NCBI GenBank assembly: GCA_045226335.1
Contig: JBGVCH010000083.1
Span: forward strand, 1-41,077
DNA from: RUG11272 sp045226335
GTDB lineage: Bacteria; Bacillota; Clostridia; Christensenellales; Aristaeellaceae
Direction of reading: 5' to 3'
Length of the DNA: 41,077 nt
Shown: piece by piece, positions 8,237-15,707 of the stretch
Layout of the letters: each line of letters opens with the position of its first letter
How positions within the stretch are numbered: the stretch's first letter is position 1
The notes under the pieces: model-generated
Database searches by the model: none
The model's input: the letters and a program-made list of their open reading frames with translations, nothing else
Told to the model about the DNA's origin: nothing
Program-made: the position numbers and the translations under genes

Positions 8237-10591
8237 TCACTTCAGTCCGATCTCAACCGGCGCCCACAGGCCGAAGCCGGTCTCGTCGATGCTGGAGAAG
8301 GTCAGGGACAGGACGGCGGCCTCCGCCAGGTCCGCCTCGCACTCCGAGGCGCGGATCAGGGTGACGGCCGTGGCGGTCTGGCCGGGCTGCACCGTGCCCA
8401 GCAGCTCATCCTTCTTGTCCAGGGGCGTGCCGTCCACGGCATACTCCGAGGCGGTGAAGACGATGGGCGCGTCGCTGCGGTTGGTCAGGCTGTACCGCAC
8501 GAAGAGGCTGGCGCTGCCGCCGCTGGTGTTCAGCCAGGCCGCGGAGGCCGCGATGGCGCAGGTCTCGTCCTCGTACAGGGTGTCGGTGCCGACGGTCAGG
8601 GGCTGGTTGGCCGGGTTTTCCAGGGCGGACCAGGCGACGGTGTGGGCATTGCCCTGCAGGTCCGTCACCACCAGCATGGCGCTGCGGCCCACCCAGGTCA
8701 GGTGGTCATCCAGGAAGGCCAGGGACCAGTCGTCGGTGAGGTCCACGGTGTAGCGGTAACTGCTGACGCCGCCGTCCTTCCATTGGTCGTAGGGGAGGAC
8801 GCCGCCGTCCTCCGCCGTGGTCAGCTGCCGCGGCGTGGTGACGAGGTGCAGCCAGTCGTAATTCTTCAGGTCGATATAGGTGCCGTCCGCGCAGCCGGGG
8901 CCGTCGTCATAGACATGCTCCACGTACAGGATCCGAAGGCTGCCGTCCTCCTGCCGGCGGCAGCGGAGGATCACGTTGAGGGTTTCTGGGGTGTCCTGGG
9001 CCAGGTCCAGGGCGTCCACATCCTCCAGGGTCATGGCGCGGTGAGTGCCTTCCGTCTCCAGCACGCCCCGGAGCTCGACGACATCGCCGCAGACGCGGTA
9101 CTCCAGCGCGTCGGTGACGGGCCGGCCGTCGGCGTCCAGGACGTAGAGGCCTTCGTTGGTGGTTTCCGTCCACAGGCTGCCGTCCTCTGCCGGCTCCACG
9201 GCCTTCCGGGCCACCAGCCGGTACATGTCCGCCGTGCCGGTGTCCTCCAGGATCAGCAGCTCCGCCGAGCGGAAGCCGTCCTGCTGGCCGGCATCGAGGA
9301 TCGCGGACACCGGGGCCGTCTCGCCGTTCAGGGGAAGGCTGTTCAGGGTGTTGACGGATGAGTAGCTGCTCAGGAAGGCCCCCAGATACAGCTGGGCAAA
9401 CTTTGAGCTGTAGAGCCCGTAGTTGGGCGTCAGGGCGTGCGTTTCATCGAACAAGTCCGGGTAGTACGAGTAGATGTAGGGGTTCCGGTTGAGATGGTAG
9501 ACGGACATGCCGGTGTCGCCCCGGGTGTTGCTCCTGCTGCAGATCACCACCCGGTCCAGGGCTTCGATGGCGGCGGCGGCCTCCTGCGGATACAAAACGG
9601 AGAAGTTCTGGATCAGGGTGCGGAGGTCCAGCAGATCGTAGGATTCAACCGGATCGGCTTTGGGATCGACCTCCTTGGCCGCGGCCACCAGGCGGGCGAA
9701 GCGGTAATAGGTCGTCTCGTTCAGGTCCGCCGCCGCCCTGCCAAAGAGCGCGTCCAGGCTGTCCAGCAGCGGGTCCATCTGCCGCAGGTCATAGACGGCC
9801 ATGGTGTTGGCGTGCGAGTCGCAGACCTGTTGGGCGTAATCATGGAAAGCGTCAGCCACCTTCTGCCCCACGGCCGCGCCGTCCAGGCGCTCGGCATCCG
9901 GCAGGAAGGAGAAGGGATAGGCCACGGTGAGGCCGGGCTCCTCGGAGGCAAACATATAGTCGGCATAGGGCGCGCAGACCGCGGCGATCTCCGCCGAGCC
10001 CGTCAGGCAGGTGGCGAAGTAGATCCACTCCATCCGCCTGTCGCCACCGAAGGGGCTGTTCCGCAGCGCTTCCCGCAGCTCGTCGGTGGAGATGGTGTCC
10101 CCGTCGAACAGCTCGTCCTGGCACATGCCGAAGACGGGGCCGCCGCCGTGGTCGAAGATGATCAGGGCGTACTCTTCCGCCGGATAGTTCTCCACGCAGT
10201 AGTCCATGAAATAGGACAGGGTCGCGCCTTCGCCCATGTTCATCAGCGTGTCGGTCCGGCCCACTTCCCGGGTGCGCATGGAGTCGTCGATGACCTGAAA
10301 GGTGTTGCAGTCGGTGGGGTAGCCGGTGGCCCAGTGCCTGGCGCCGCCGGTGATCAGCACCACGTTGATGTCCTCCCGGCTGAAGGCCGAGCGGATCATC
10401 TGGATGATATAGCGGGTGGCGAAACCGCCGCCGTCCCTGGTGGACTCGAGGTCGGTGCCGATGGCGTAGGCCATGACGGTCAGCTTTTTGCCGGAGGCAT
10501 CTGCCCGGGCGGCGGGAAGCGGCGTGAAAGCGGCCAGGAGGGCGGCCATCAGGAAGAAGGCGAAGATCCGGCGGAGAGACTGCTTCAGCAT
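8237..10591 (-). CDS. Exported clostripain-family (C11) cysteine peptidase
   Basis: A 784-residue protein with a signal peptide (Lys/Arg start, FFLMAALLAAF core, cleavage around ARADA). Residues ~35-400 are a peptidase C11 domain: LTVMAYAIGTDLES at the first beta strand, the catalytic His in IIFDHGGG (His148) and the catalytic Cys in FATCLTGSAE (Cys195). C11 enzymes such as clostripain and PmC11 cut after Arg or Lys, often after autocatalytic maturation; specificity here is inferred only from the family. Residues ~430-784 have no assigned domain and look like beta-rich modules. No lipobox, LPXTG or TM anchor is seen, so it may be secreted. It follows the 10621-11358 gene by 29 bases with a shared upstream promoter. 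Confidence 0.88.
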   Translation of the reverse strand: MLKQSLRRIFAFFLMAALLAAFTPLPAARADASGKKLTVMAYAIGTDLESTRDGGGFATRYIIQMIRSAFSREDINVVLITGGARHWATGYPTDCNTFQVIDDSMRTREVGRTDTLMNMGEGATLSYFMDYCVENYPAEEYALIIFDHGGGPVFGMCQDELFDGDTISTDELREALRNSPFGGDRRMEWIYFATCLTGSAEIAAVCAPYADYMFASEEPGLTVAYPFSFLPDAERLDGAAVGQKVADAFHDYAQQVCDSHANTMAVYDLRQMDPLLDSLDALFGRAAADLNETTYYRFARLVAAAKEVDPKADPVESYDLLDLRTLIQNFSVLYPQEAAAAIEALDRVVICSRSNTRGDTGMSVYHLNRNPYIYSYYPDLFDETHALTPNYGLYSSKFAQLYLGAFLSSYSSVNTLNSLPLNGETAPVSAILDAGQQDGFRSAELLILEDTGTADMYRLVARKAVEPAEDGSLWTETTNEGLYVLDADGRPVTDALEYRVCGDVVELRGVLETEGTHRAMTLEDVDALDLAQDTPETLNVILRCRRQEDGSLRILYVEHVYDDGPGCADGTYIDLKNYDWLHLVTTPRQLTTAEDGGVLPYDQWKDGGVSSYRYTVDLTDDWSLAFLDDHLTWVGRSAMLVVTDLQGNAHTVAWSALENPANQPLTVGTDTLYEDETCAIAASAAWLNTSGGSASLFVRYSLTNRSDAPIVFTASEYAVDGTPLDKKDELLGTVQPGQTATAVTLIRASECEADLAEAAVLSLTFSSIDETGFGLWAPVEIGLK

Positions 10592-10620
10592 GGAATCATC
10601 CTTTCTCGCGGGCGCGCGGT

Positions 10621-11358
10621 TCAGCGGGTGATGGCGGAGAGGGTCAGCTCTGACAGGGCGTCCTCAAAGAAGGCGATGCTGTCCTCGGTGAGGCCGCCTT
10701 GGAATAACACGACAGCGGTGAGCGGGATGCCGCTGACCACGGTTTCGTAGAAGACATAACCGTACATGTCGTAGAAGTCGTTCACCACCAGGTATTGGTG
10801 CTGCCCGACGGTTTTGAGCAGACAGTCCCTGATACCGGCCTGATGGGCGGCCTGAAGCATCGTGGCCCCGGTGTCGGGATCGTCGGCGCTGAGGTCGGTG
10901 ATCCAGTTGGTCGCGGCGACCGGATCCAAGATGAGGATCTGAGCTTCGGTATTGTCGATCCTCTCCAGGTACAGGATGTGGATGTCTTTCTGAACCATGA
11001 AGGCCGGAATGTTGCTGTACGTGCAGTCATTCTGATCCTGCTGGGCCATGTAGTCCTGGGTGTAGTACAGCCAACCGAAGGGCTGAGCGGAGGAGAGGCG
11101 AGCGTTCCGCTGGGGCACGTCCACCACAAAACTCCCGTCGGGATGGATGGTGACCCGGTCGCCGGTGACCGGGATGTCGGTCCGCCGGGCGACAGAGCCG
11201 GCGCGGTCCGCGATGATCTCAAAGGACGGGTACTCCATTTCGATCCAGTAGCGGAAGGCCGCCAGGGGATCCGCTTCCACGGAAGCCTCCTCCGCGAAGA
11301 CCGGGATCGCGCACGCGAAGCACAGGCAAAGCAGCAGGGCAAACAATCTGGATTTCAT
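10621..11358 (-). CDS. Exported protein of unknown function upstream of the clostripain gene
   Basis: A 245-residue protein that I do not recognise. It has a signal peptide (MKSRLFALLLCLCFACAIPV, cleavage near VFAEE) and then ~220 soluble residues with alternating polar/hydrophobic strands, an FVVDVP strand, and a YYETVVSGIPLTAVVLF region near the end. I place the start at the second of two closely spaced ATGs (11358), because the GAGGAGG lies directly against the first ATG (11364) and is properly spaced only from the second. It is the first gene of the operon with the C11 protease, so an inhibitor, propeptide-like or chaperone role is possible but only by context. Confidence 0.75.
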   Translation of the reverse strand: MKSRLFALLLCLCFACAIPVFAEEASVEADPLAAFRYWIEMEYPSFEIIADRAGSVARRTDIPVTGDRVTIHPDGSFVVDVPQRNARLSSAQPFGWLYYTQDYMAQQDQNDCTYSNIPAFMVQKDIHILYLERIDNTEAQILILDPVAATNWITDLSADDPDTGATMLQAAHQAGIRDCLLKTVGQHQYLVVNDFYDMYGYVFYETVVSGIPLTAVVLFQGGLTEDSIAFFEDALSELTLSAITR

Positions 11359-11421
11359 GGGCATCCTCCTCGAAAAACGGTTGATATGGCGTCGATGAAA
11401 AACGGTCGTTCCGATGGAGCG

Positions 11422-11450
11422 ATTCTACCACACCGCGGGTGCTTTGACAA
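11422..11450 (-). promoter_or_regulatory. Promoter for the clostripain operon
   Basis: On the minus strand a -35 TTGTCA (11450-11445) and -10 TAGAAT (11427-11422) are 17 bases apart, with TGG just before the -10 (extended -10). Confidence 0.75.
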
Positions 11451-11480
11451 GCCCCGGCGGCGGATTCGGAGAAGCGGCGG

Positions 11481-11509
11481 TTGCGCGGCGGCGGTTTCTC
11501 TGGTATACT
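11481..11509 (+). promoter_or_regulatory. Promoter for the CAT-like / phosphoesterase operon
   Basis: A -35 TTGCGC (11481-11486), 17-base spacer and -10 TATACT (11504-11509) with TGG directly before it (extended -10). It faces away from the clostripain promoter, from which it is 30 bases distant. Confidence 0.75.
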
Positions 11510-11542
11510 GAAGCGGAACAAAGAGGGGACGGAGGGGCCGCC

Positions 11543-12169
11543 ATGGAGAAGATCGACCTGGCCGCGTGGCCGCGGCGGGAAGCCTTTGAACACTTTTCCC
11601 GGGTGAGCTGGCCCTTCTATTCCGTGACCTTTGACGTGGACGTGACCGCGGTCTGCCGCTATGTGAAGGCGAAGGGCCTCTCCTTCTACTATACCATGAC
11701 CTGGCTGTGCACCCGGGCGGCTTCGCAGGTGGAGGCCATGATGCTGGACATCCGGGACGGGGAGGTCTGGCGGCTGGACAGCAGGCAGCCCTCCTTCACG
11801 GATCTGCACCCGGGGGCGGAGCAGTTCCATATCGTGACCCTGCCCATGGCGGACGACCCGGTGACCTTTGACCGGGAGGCCCGGCGGGCCAGCGAGCGCC
11901 AGCGGGTGTTCCTGGACCTGAGCAAGGAGGGCCGGGACCTGCTGTTCATCTCCAGCCTGCCCTGGGTGCGGCTGACGGGGCTCACCAACGAGCGCACCCC
12001 GGACCCGGAGGACTGCATCCCCCGCATCGCCTGGGGCCGCTGGGTGGAGCGGGACGGCCGGAGAGAGCTGGGCCTGAGCGTGGAGGTGAACCACCGCACC
12101 GTGGACGGCCTGCACATCGGGCAGTTTGCCCGGGCCCTGGAGCGGGAGATCGAAGCCCTGCCCCTGTGA
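11543..12169 (+). CDS. Chloramphenicol-acetyltransferase-like (CAT superfamily) protein
   Basis: A 208-residue protein of the trimeric CAT fold: W..REAFEHFSRVSWPFYSVTFDVDVT is the CAT N-terminus, then GLSFYYTMTWLCTRAA, and near the C-terminus the active-site region VNHRTVDGLHIG. Canonical CAT has HHxxxDG, in which the second His is the general base; here the first is Asn but the catalytic His and the Asp-Gly are kept. The substrate is uncertain: many CAT-like proteins in clostridia do not confer resistance and may acetylate other alcohols or amines. The ATG at 11543 follows GGAGGGG. It leads an operon with the microprotein at 12185 (15-base gap) and the phosphoesterase. Confidence 0.85.
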   Translation: MEKIDLAAWPRREAFEHFSRVSWPFYSVTFDVDVTAVCRYVKAKGLSFYYTMTWLCTRAASQVEAMMLDIRDGEVWRLDSRQPSFTDLHPGAEQFHIVTLPMADDPVTFDREARRASERQRVFLDLSKEGRDLLFISSLPWVRLTGLTNERTPDPEDCIPRIAWGRWVERDGRRELGLSVEVNHRTVDGLHIGQFARALEREIEALPL

Positions 12170-12184
12170 TCGAGGAGGCGTGTG

Positions 12185-12328
12185 ATGAAACCGAGGAAAC
12201 CATCCCTGCTGCTGCCGCTGCTGTACGCCCTGCCTTTTCTGGCGGCGGCGGCGCTGCTGCTGTTCGCGCTGGCGCCCCAGGCGGCGGATTACTGGACGGC
12301 GGCCCTGAAACTGGCGGTGATCCCATGA
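12185..12328 (+). CDS. 47-residue membrane microprotein upstream of the phosphoesterase
   Basis: A short gene starting MKPRKPSLLLPLLYALPF. It has a basic N-terminus, one Leu/Ala-rich hydrophobic segment (residues ~8-31, one transmembrane span) and a short tail ending LKLAVIP. AGGAGG at 12173-12178 is well spaced from the ATG at 12185, and its stop overlaps the next ATG by four bases (ATGA), the pattern of a translated, coupled gene. No known family is recognised. Because the phosphoesterase has a poor ribosome-binding site of its own, translation of this gene probably delivers ribosomes to it; a role as a small membrane partner is possible. Confidence 0.65.
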   Translation: MKPRKPSLLLPLLYALPFLAAAALLLFALAPQAADYWTAALKLAVIP

Positions 12329-13929
12329 AGCAGGCCAATCCGGAATCGACGGAAGGAAAGAGGAAGTATACGCGGCGGCGAAGGGAAAAACGTGCGGGGA
12401 GGCGGAGCCGGGCCTGGCTGGCGTTTGGCATGGCCTTCTGTCTGGCCCTGTCCCTGGCGCTGTTCACCCTGCACCGCGCGCTGACGGACCGGCAGCCGTG
12501 GCTGGACGCCGCGGCGGACACGGTCCCGGAGCGGCGGCAGCGGCTGGAGGAAGCCCTGCGGGACATCGCCGCCGAATATGAGGTGGACCCGGAGACCCTG
12601 CTGGCCTTCTTCCCGGAGGAGCAAACCGCGGATCTGGTCCGGCAGGGCATGGCGTGGCTGCTGGCCCAGTGGCGCAGCCCGGTGCCGGACATGCCGGAGA
12701 TCCCCCTGGAGGGCCTTCAGCAGGCGCTGCGGCAGGAGGGGCTACCCGCGGGCGAGGCAAAGAACGCGGTCTACGACGTGACCCGGGCGGCCAAGCGCTG
12801 CCTGTTTCCCGTGCGCACCACCGTGACGGTCCAGGCCGCGGCCATGGCGTCCCGGGCCGGGCTGACGGAAGACCTGGCGCGGACCGTTCCGGCGGCGCGG
12901 CGGATCTCCTCCGCGGGGGCGTGGGCGCTGCTGGCAGCGTCCGCGGCCTTTGGCGCGGCTGTCCTGCTGCGGAAGGGCGGGAACCGGGCCGAGGCCTGGA
13001 GCTACATTGGCGCGGGCCTGGCCGGCGGCGGCCTGGGCGCGCTGATCCTGCACCTGGCGGTGGCGGCGCTGGACCTGCCCGGCCGGGTGGGCGCCGTGTC
13101 CGCGCTGCTGGGCGGGCAGGCGGCGGCGGTTCAGGCCCGGCTGCTGACCCCCGGCCTGATCGCTTCGGGCGGTCTGCTGCTGACAGGCGCGGCGTTGATG
13201 ATCGCCCTCCGGGACGCCATCGGCCGGGAGATCAACCGGATCACCTGGCGCGACAAAAGCGGCGGCCTGAAGGCCCCGCTGACGGTGGCCTTCGCGGCGG
13301 ACCTGCACGACACGCCCTTCGACGACATCCTGCCGTACCTGGCCGGGGTGGACGCCATCCTCATCGCCGGGGACATGACGGACCGCCACAGCAAAAAACC
13401 GCCGCGTCACGCGGAGCGTTTCCTGCGGACGGCGGCGGAGATCGCGCCGACCTACCTCAGCATCGGCAATCACGAGCGGCGGATGCCGGAGGCGGAGGCA
13501 TGGCGGCGGGTGGTGGAGACCACCGGGGTGACCGTGCTGGACAACACCGTGTGTTCGCTGCGGCCGGATGTGGCCCTGGGCGGCCTGTCTTCCCAGGAGG
13601 AACCGGTGGACGACCGCGTGGTGACGGCCCTGGCGCAGGAGAGCGTCTTCCGGCTGCTGCTCTGCCATCACCCGGAGTATTACCGGGAATATGTCGAGGG
13701 GAAGGACATCGACCTGACCCTGGCCGGCCACGCCCACGGCGGACAGGTCCGGCTCTTCGGCCGGGGCCTGTTCGCGCCGGGGCAGGGGCTGCTGCCGAAA
13801 CTCACCTCGGGCCTGTACTTCGACGGAAAACTGCTGGTGTCCCGGGGCCTGGCCAACCACAGCCATCTGCCCCGGATCAACGATCCCTGCGAACTGATCC
13901 TGCTGACGCTGGAGCCCGCGGATCAGTAG
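12325..13929 (+). CDS. Membrane-anchored calcineurin-like metallophosphoesterase
   Basis: A 534-residue protein. Residues 1-25 are strongly basic; TM1 is ~28-49; residues ~50-185 are a predicted extracytoplasmic helical region; three more hydrophobic segments lie at ~192-213, 222-245 and 272-292; the C-terminal ~220 residues are a YkuE/YaeI-like metallophosphoesterase. Metal motifs are intact: ADLHD (Asp326), GDMTD (Asp350), GNHE (Asn382/His383), the LLCHHPE His and GHAHGGQ (His469, His471). YaeI-type enzymes hydrolyse lipid-linked phosphates such as UDP-diacylglucosamine; four spans would put the catalytic domain on the same side as the basic N-terminus, i.e. cytoplasmic. Substrate unknown. 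The stop overlaps the end of the convergent PLP gene by seven bases. Confidence 0.85.
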   Translation: MKQANPESTEGKRKYTRRRREKRAGRRSRAWLAFGMAFCLALSLALFTLHRALTDRQPWLDAAADTVPERRQRLEEALRDIAAEYEVDPETLLAFFPEEQTADLVRQGMAWLLAQWRSPVPDMPEIPLEGLQQALRQEGLPAGEAKNAVYDVTRAAKRCLFPVRTTVTVQAAAMASRAGLTEDLARTVPAARRISSAGAWALLAASAAFGAAVLLRKGGNRAEAWSYIGAGLAGGGLGALILHLAVAALDLPGRVGAVSALLGGQAAAVQARLLTPGLIASGGLLLTGAALMIALRDAIGREINRITWRDKSGGLKAPLTVAFAADLHDTPFDDILPYLAGVDAILIAGDMTDRHSKKPPRHAERFLRTAAEIAPTYLSIGNHERRMPEAEAWRRVVETTGVTVLDNTVCSLRPDVALGGLSSQEEPVDDRVVTALAQESVFRLLLCHHPEYYREYVEGKDIDLTLAGHAHGGQVRLFGRGLFAPGQGLLPKLTSGLYFDGKLLVSRGLANHSHLPRINDPCELILLTLEPADQ

Positions 13930-15707
13930 GCCGGATCGAAGCCTTCCCCTTCGCCCAGCTCAGCCATGTCCGCTTTGACGGCGTCGATGGCTTCCGCCAG
14001 GATTTCCAGGAAGGCGTCCACTTCCTCCTCGGTGTTGTAGATGCCGAAGCTGACGCGGATCATGCCGGGCGTGCCTCCGTCGTCGCAGTCGATGAAACTG
14101 CTCAGTTGCTCTTCCGGAATGCCCATGAGGCGCCACACATACGGATGGGCGCAGAACGCGCCGCGGCGTGTCGCTGCGCCTTTTTCCGCGAGCTTCACCG
14201 CCAGGTTGAAGGAGTTGACGTCGCTGAAATTGAAGGTCACGACCCCCACGCGGTCGCTGATGTTCTCCGTGTCGCCGTAGATGATGACGTTGTCAAAGCG
14301 GGACAGGCCGTCCATCATCCTGCGGATCAGGCGCTGCTCGTGCTCGCCGATGGCGTCGAACCCCACCGCCCGCAGCACGTCGATGGCCCGGCCCAGGCCG
14401 ATGACGCCCGGGTAGTTGGGGGATCCGGCCTCATAGGAGGACGGCGCCTCCTTGTAGGAGACCCAGTCGTCGGCCACGATGTTGACCGTGCCGCCGCCGT
14501 AGAATGCCGGCATATGCTCGTTCAGCACCTCCGTCAGGCCCACCACCGCGCCTCCGCCGTAGGGGGAGTACATCTTGTGGGCCGAGAAGACCAGAAAGTC
14601 GATGTCCTCCTCCGGAGTTTCGCCCAGCATGGAGAAGGCCCGGTGCGCCACGATCTGGGCGCCGTCCACGATGATCAGCGCGCCGTACCGGTGGGCCAGC
14701 TTCGCCACGCGGTGCACGTCCGTCACATAGCCGGTGACGTTGGAGGCCGCGGTGACGCAGACGTACTGCACGTCATTCTCCTGCAGGAGGCGCTCAAGCT
14801 CATCGTAGCGGATGCGGCCCTGTTCGTCCACCTCGGCGTAGATCGTCCGGCAGCGCTCCCGCCAGGGGAGATCGTTGGCGTGGTGCTCGATGCGGGTGGC
14901 CAGCACGAGGTCCTCCTCGCCGGACACCAGGGCGGAGGCCAGCTTGTTGAGGCCGTCCGTCGTGTTGTTCACGAAAAAGCAGGTGTAGCGATCCGGGTCG
15001 GCGCCCACAAAGTCCAGCACCTTGTCCCGGGTGGCGTTGTAGAGATCGGTGGAATGGTTGGACTTGGCGGAATAGCCGCGGCCGATGGAGCCGTACATCA
15101 GCAGCTCTCGGCCGACCTCGTCCGCCACGGGCTGAAGCGCCGGCGTGGTGGCGGCGTTGTCGAAGTTGATCAGCGGCCGTTCCGTGCCGTCAACCAGGGC
15201 CACGGGCTGATCGACCCCCATCACATAGCCGCGAATGGTGTCAATGCCGTAGGGGGAGGACGGATCGTGGGCTCCGGTGCGGCTCAGAACCTTCTGCCGA
15301 AAGTCGTCGCGGAAAAAGAGAAGTTCCCCGGACGCCAGGGCGCGCTCGTCGCACCAGGAGATGGTGGTGTTCCCGGAAGCGCCCGTCATGGCACTGACAA
15401 AGCCCGCGGTGCCGGTGAGGCGCGTGTCGCCCTCCGGCCCGGTCAGCGTGCCGTCCCGATAGTCCAGGAAGCCGCTCATGTTGTCGTAAACGGCCGAGGC
15501 TGTGAAGACACAGCCGTCGGGCAGGACGACCCGCACGTCCCAGTTCCCCGCCGTGTCCGGGGCCAGGGTCAGGGTGCTGAGGCCGCCGTTCTTTTCAGGC
15601 CATTCGCCAACGAGGCCGGAAAGAGGCTCGTCCTCTTCCGCCGCGGCGCAGCAGATCAGGCCCGCGGCCAGCGCCAGGGCCAGCATCAGGTACAGCAGTT
15701 TTCTCAT
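13923..15707 (-). CDS. Signal-peptide-bearing class-V PLP enzyme (cysteine-desulfurase-like)
   Basis: A 594-residue protein. Residues 1-24 are a typical signal peptide (MRKLLYLMLALALAAGLICC, cleavage near AAAEE). Residues ~28-150 form a small beta-rich domain with no assigned family. Residues ~178-580 are a fold-type-I, class-V aminotransferase/SufS-like domain: FDNAATTP at the N-arm, EHHAND, VDGAQ, the PLP lysine in FSAHKMYSPYGGG (Lys378), a candidate catalytic Cys in RRGAFCAHPY (Cys519) and RVSFGIYNTEEEVD at the end. Known relatives (SufS, IscS, CsdA, selenocysteine lyase) act in the cytoplasm, so export is unexpected. The start is supported by GGAGG seven bases upstream; its ATG overlaps the GH27 stop (ATGA). 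I infer a desulfurase/lyase-type enzyme acting outside the membrane; the substrate is unknown. Confidence 0.85.
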   Translation of the reverse strand: MRKLLYLMLALALAAGLICCAAAEEDEPLSGLVGEWPEKNGGLSTLTLAPDTAGNWDVRVVLPDGCVFTASAVYDNMSGFLDYRDGTLTGPEGDTRLTGTAGFVSAMTGASGNTTISWCDERALASGELLFFRDDFRQKVLSRTGAHDPSSPYGIDTIRGYVMGVDQPVALVDGTERPLINFDNAATTPALQPVADEVGRELLMYGSIGRGYSAKSNHSTDLYNATRDKVLDFVGADPDRYTCFFVNNTTDGLNKLASALVSGEEDLVLATRIEHHANDLPWRERCRTIYAEVDEQGRIRYDELERLLQENDVQYVCVTAASNVTGYVTDVHRVAKLAHRYGALIIVDGAQIVAHRAFSMLGETPEEDIDFLVFSAHKMYSPYGGGAVVGLTEVLNEHMPAFYGGGTVNIVADDWVSYKEAPSSYEAGSPNYPGVIGLGRAIDVLRAVGFDAIGEHEQRLIRRMMDGLSRFDNVIIYGDTENISDRVGVVTFNFSDVNSFNLAVKLAEKGAATRRGAFCAHPYVWRLMGIPEEQLSSFIDCDDGGTPGMIRVSFGIYNTEEEVDAFLEILAEAIDAVKADMAELGEGEGFDPAY

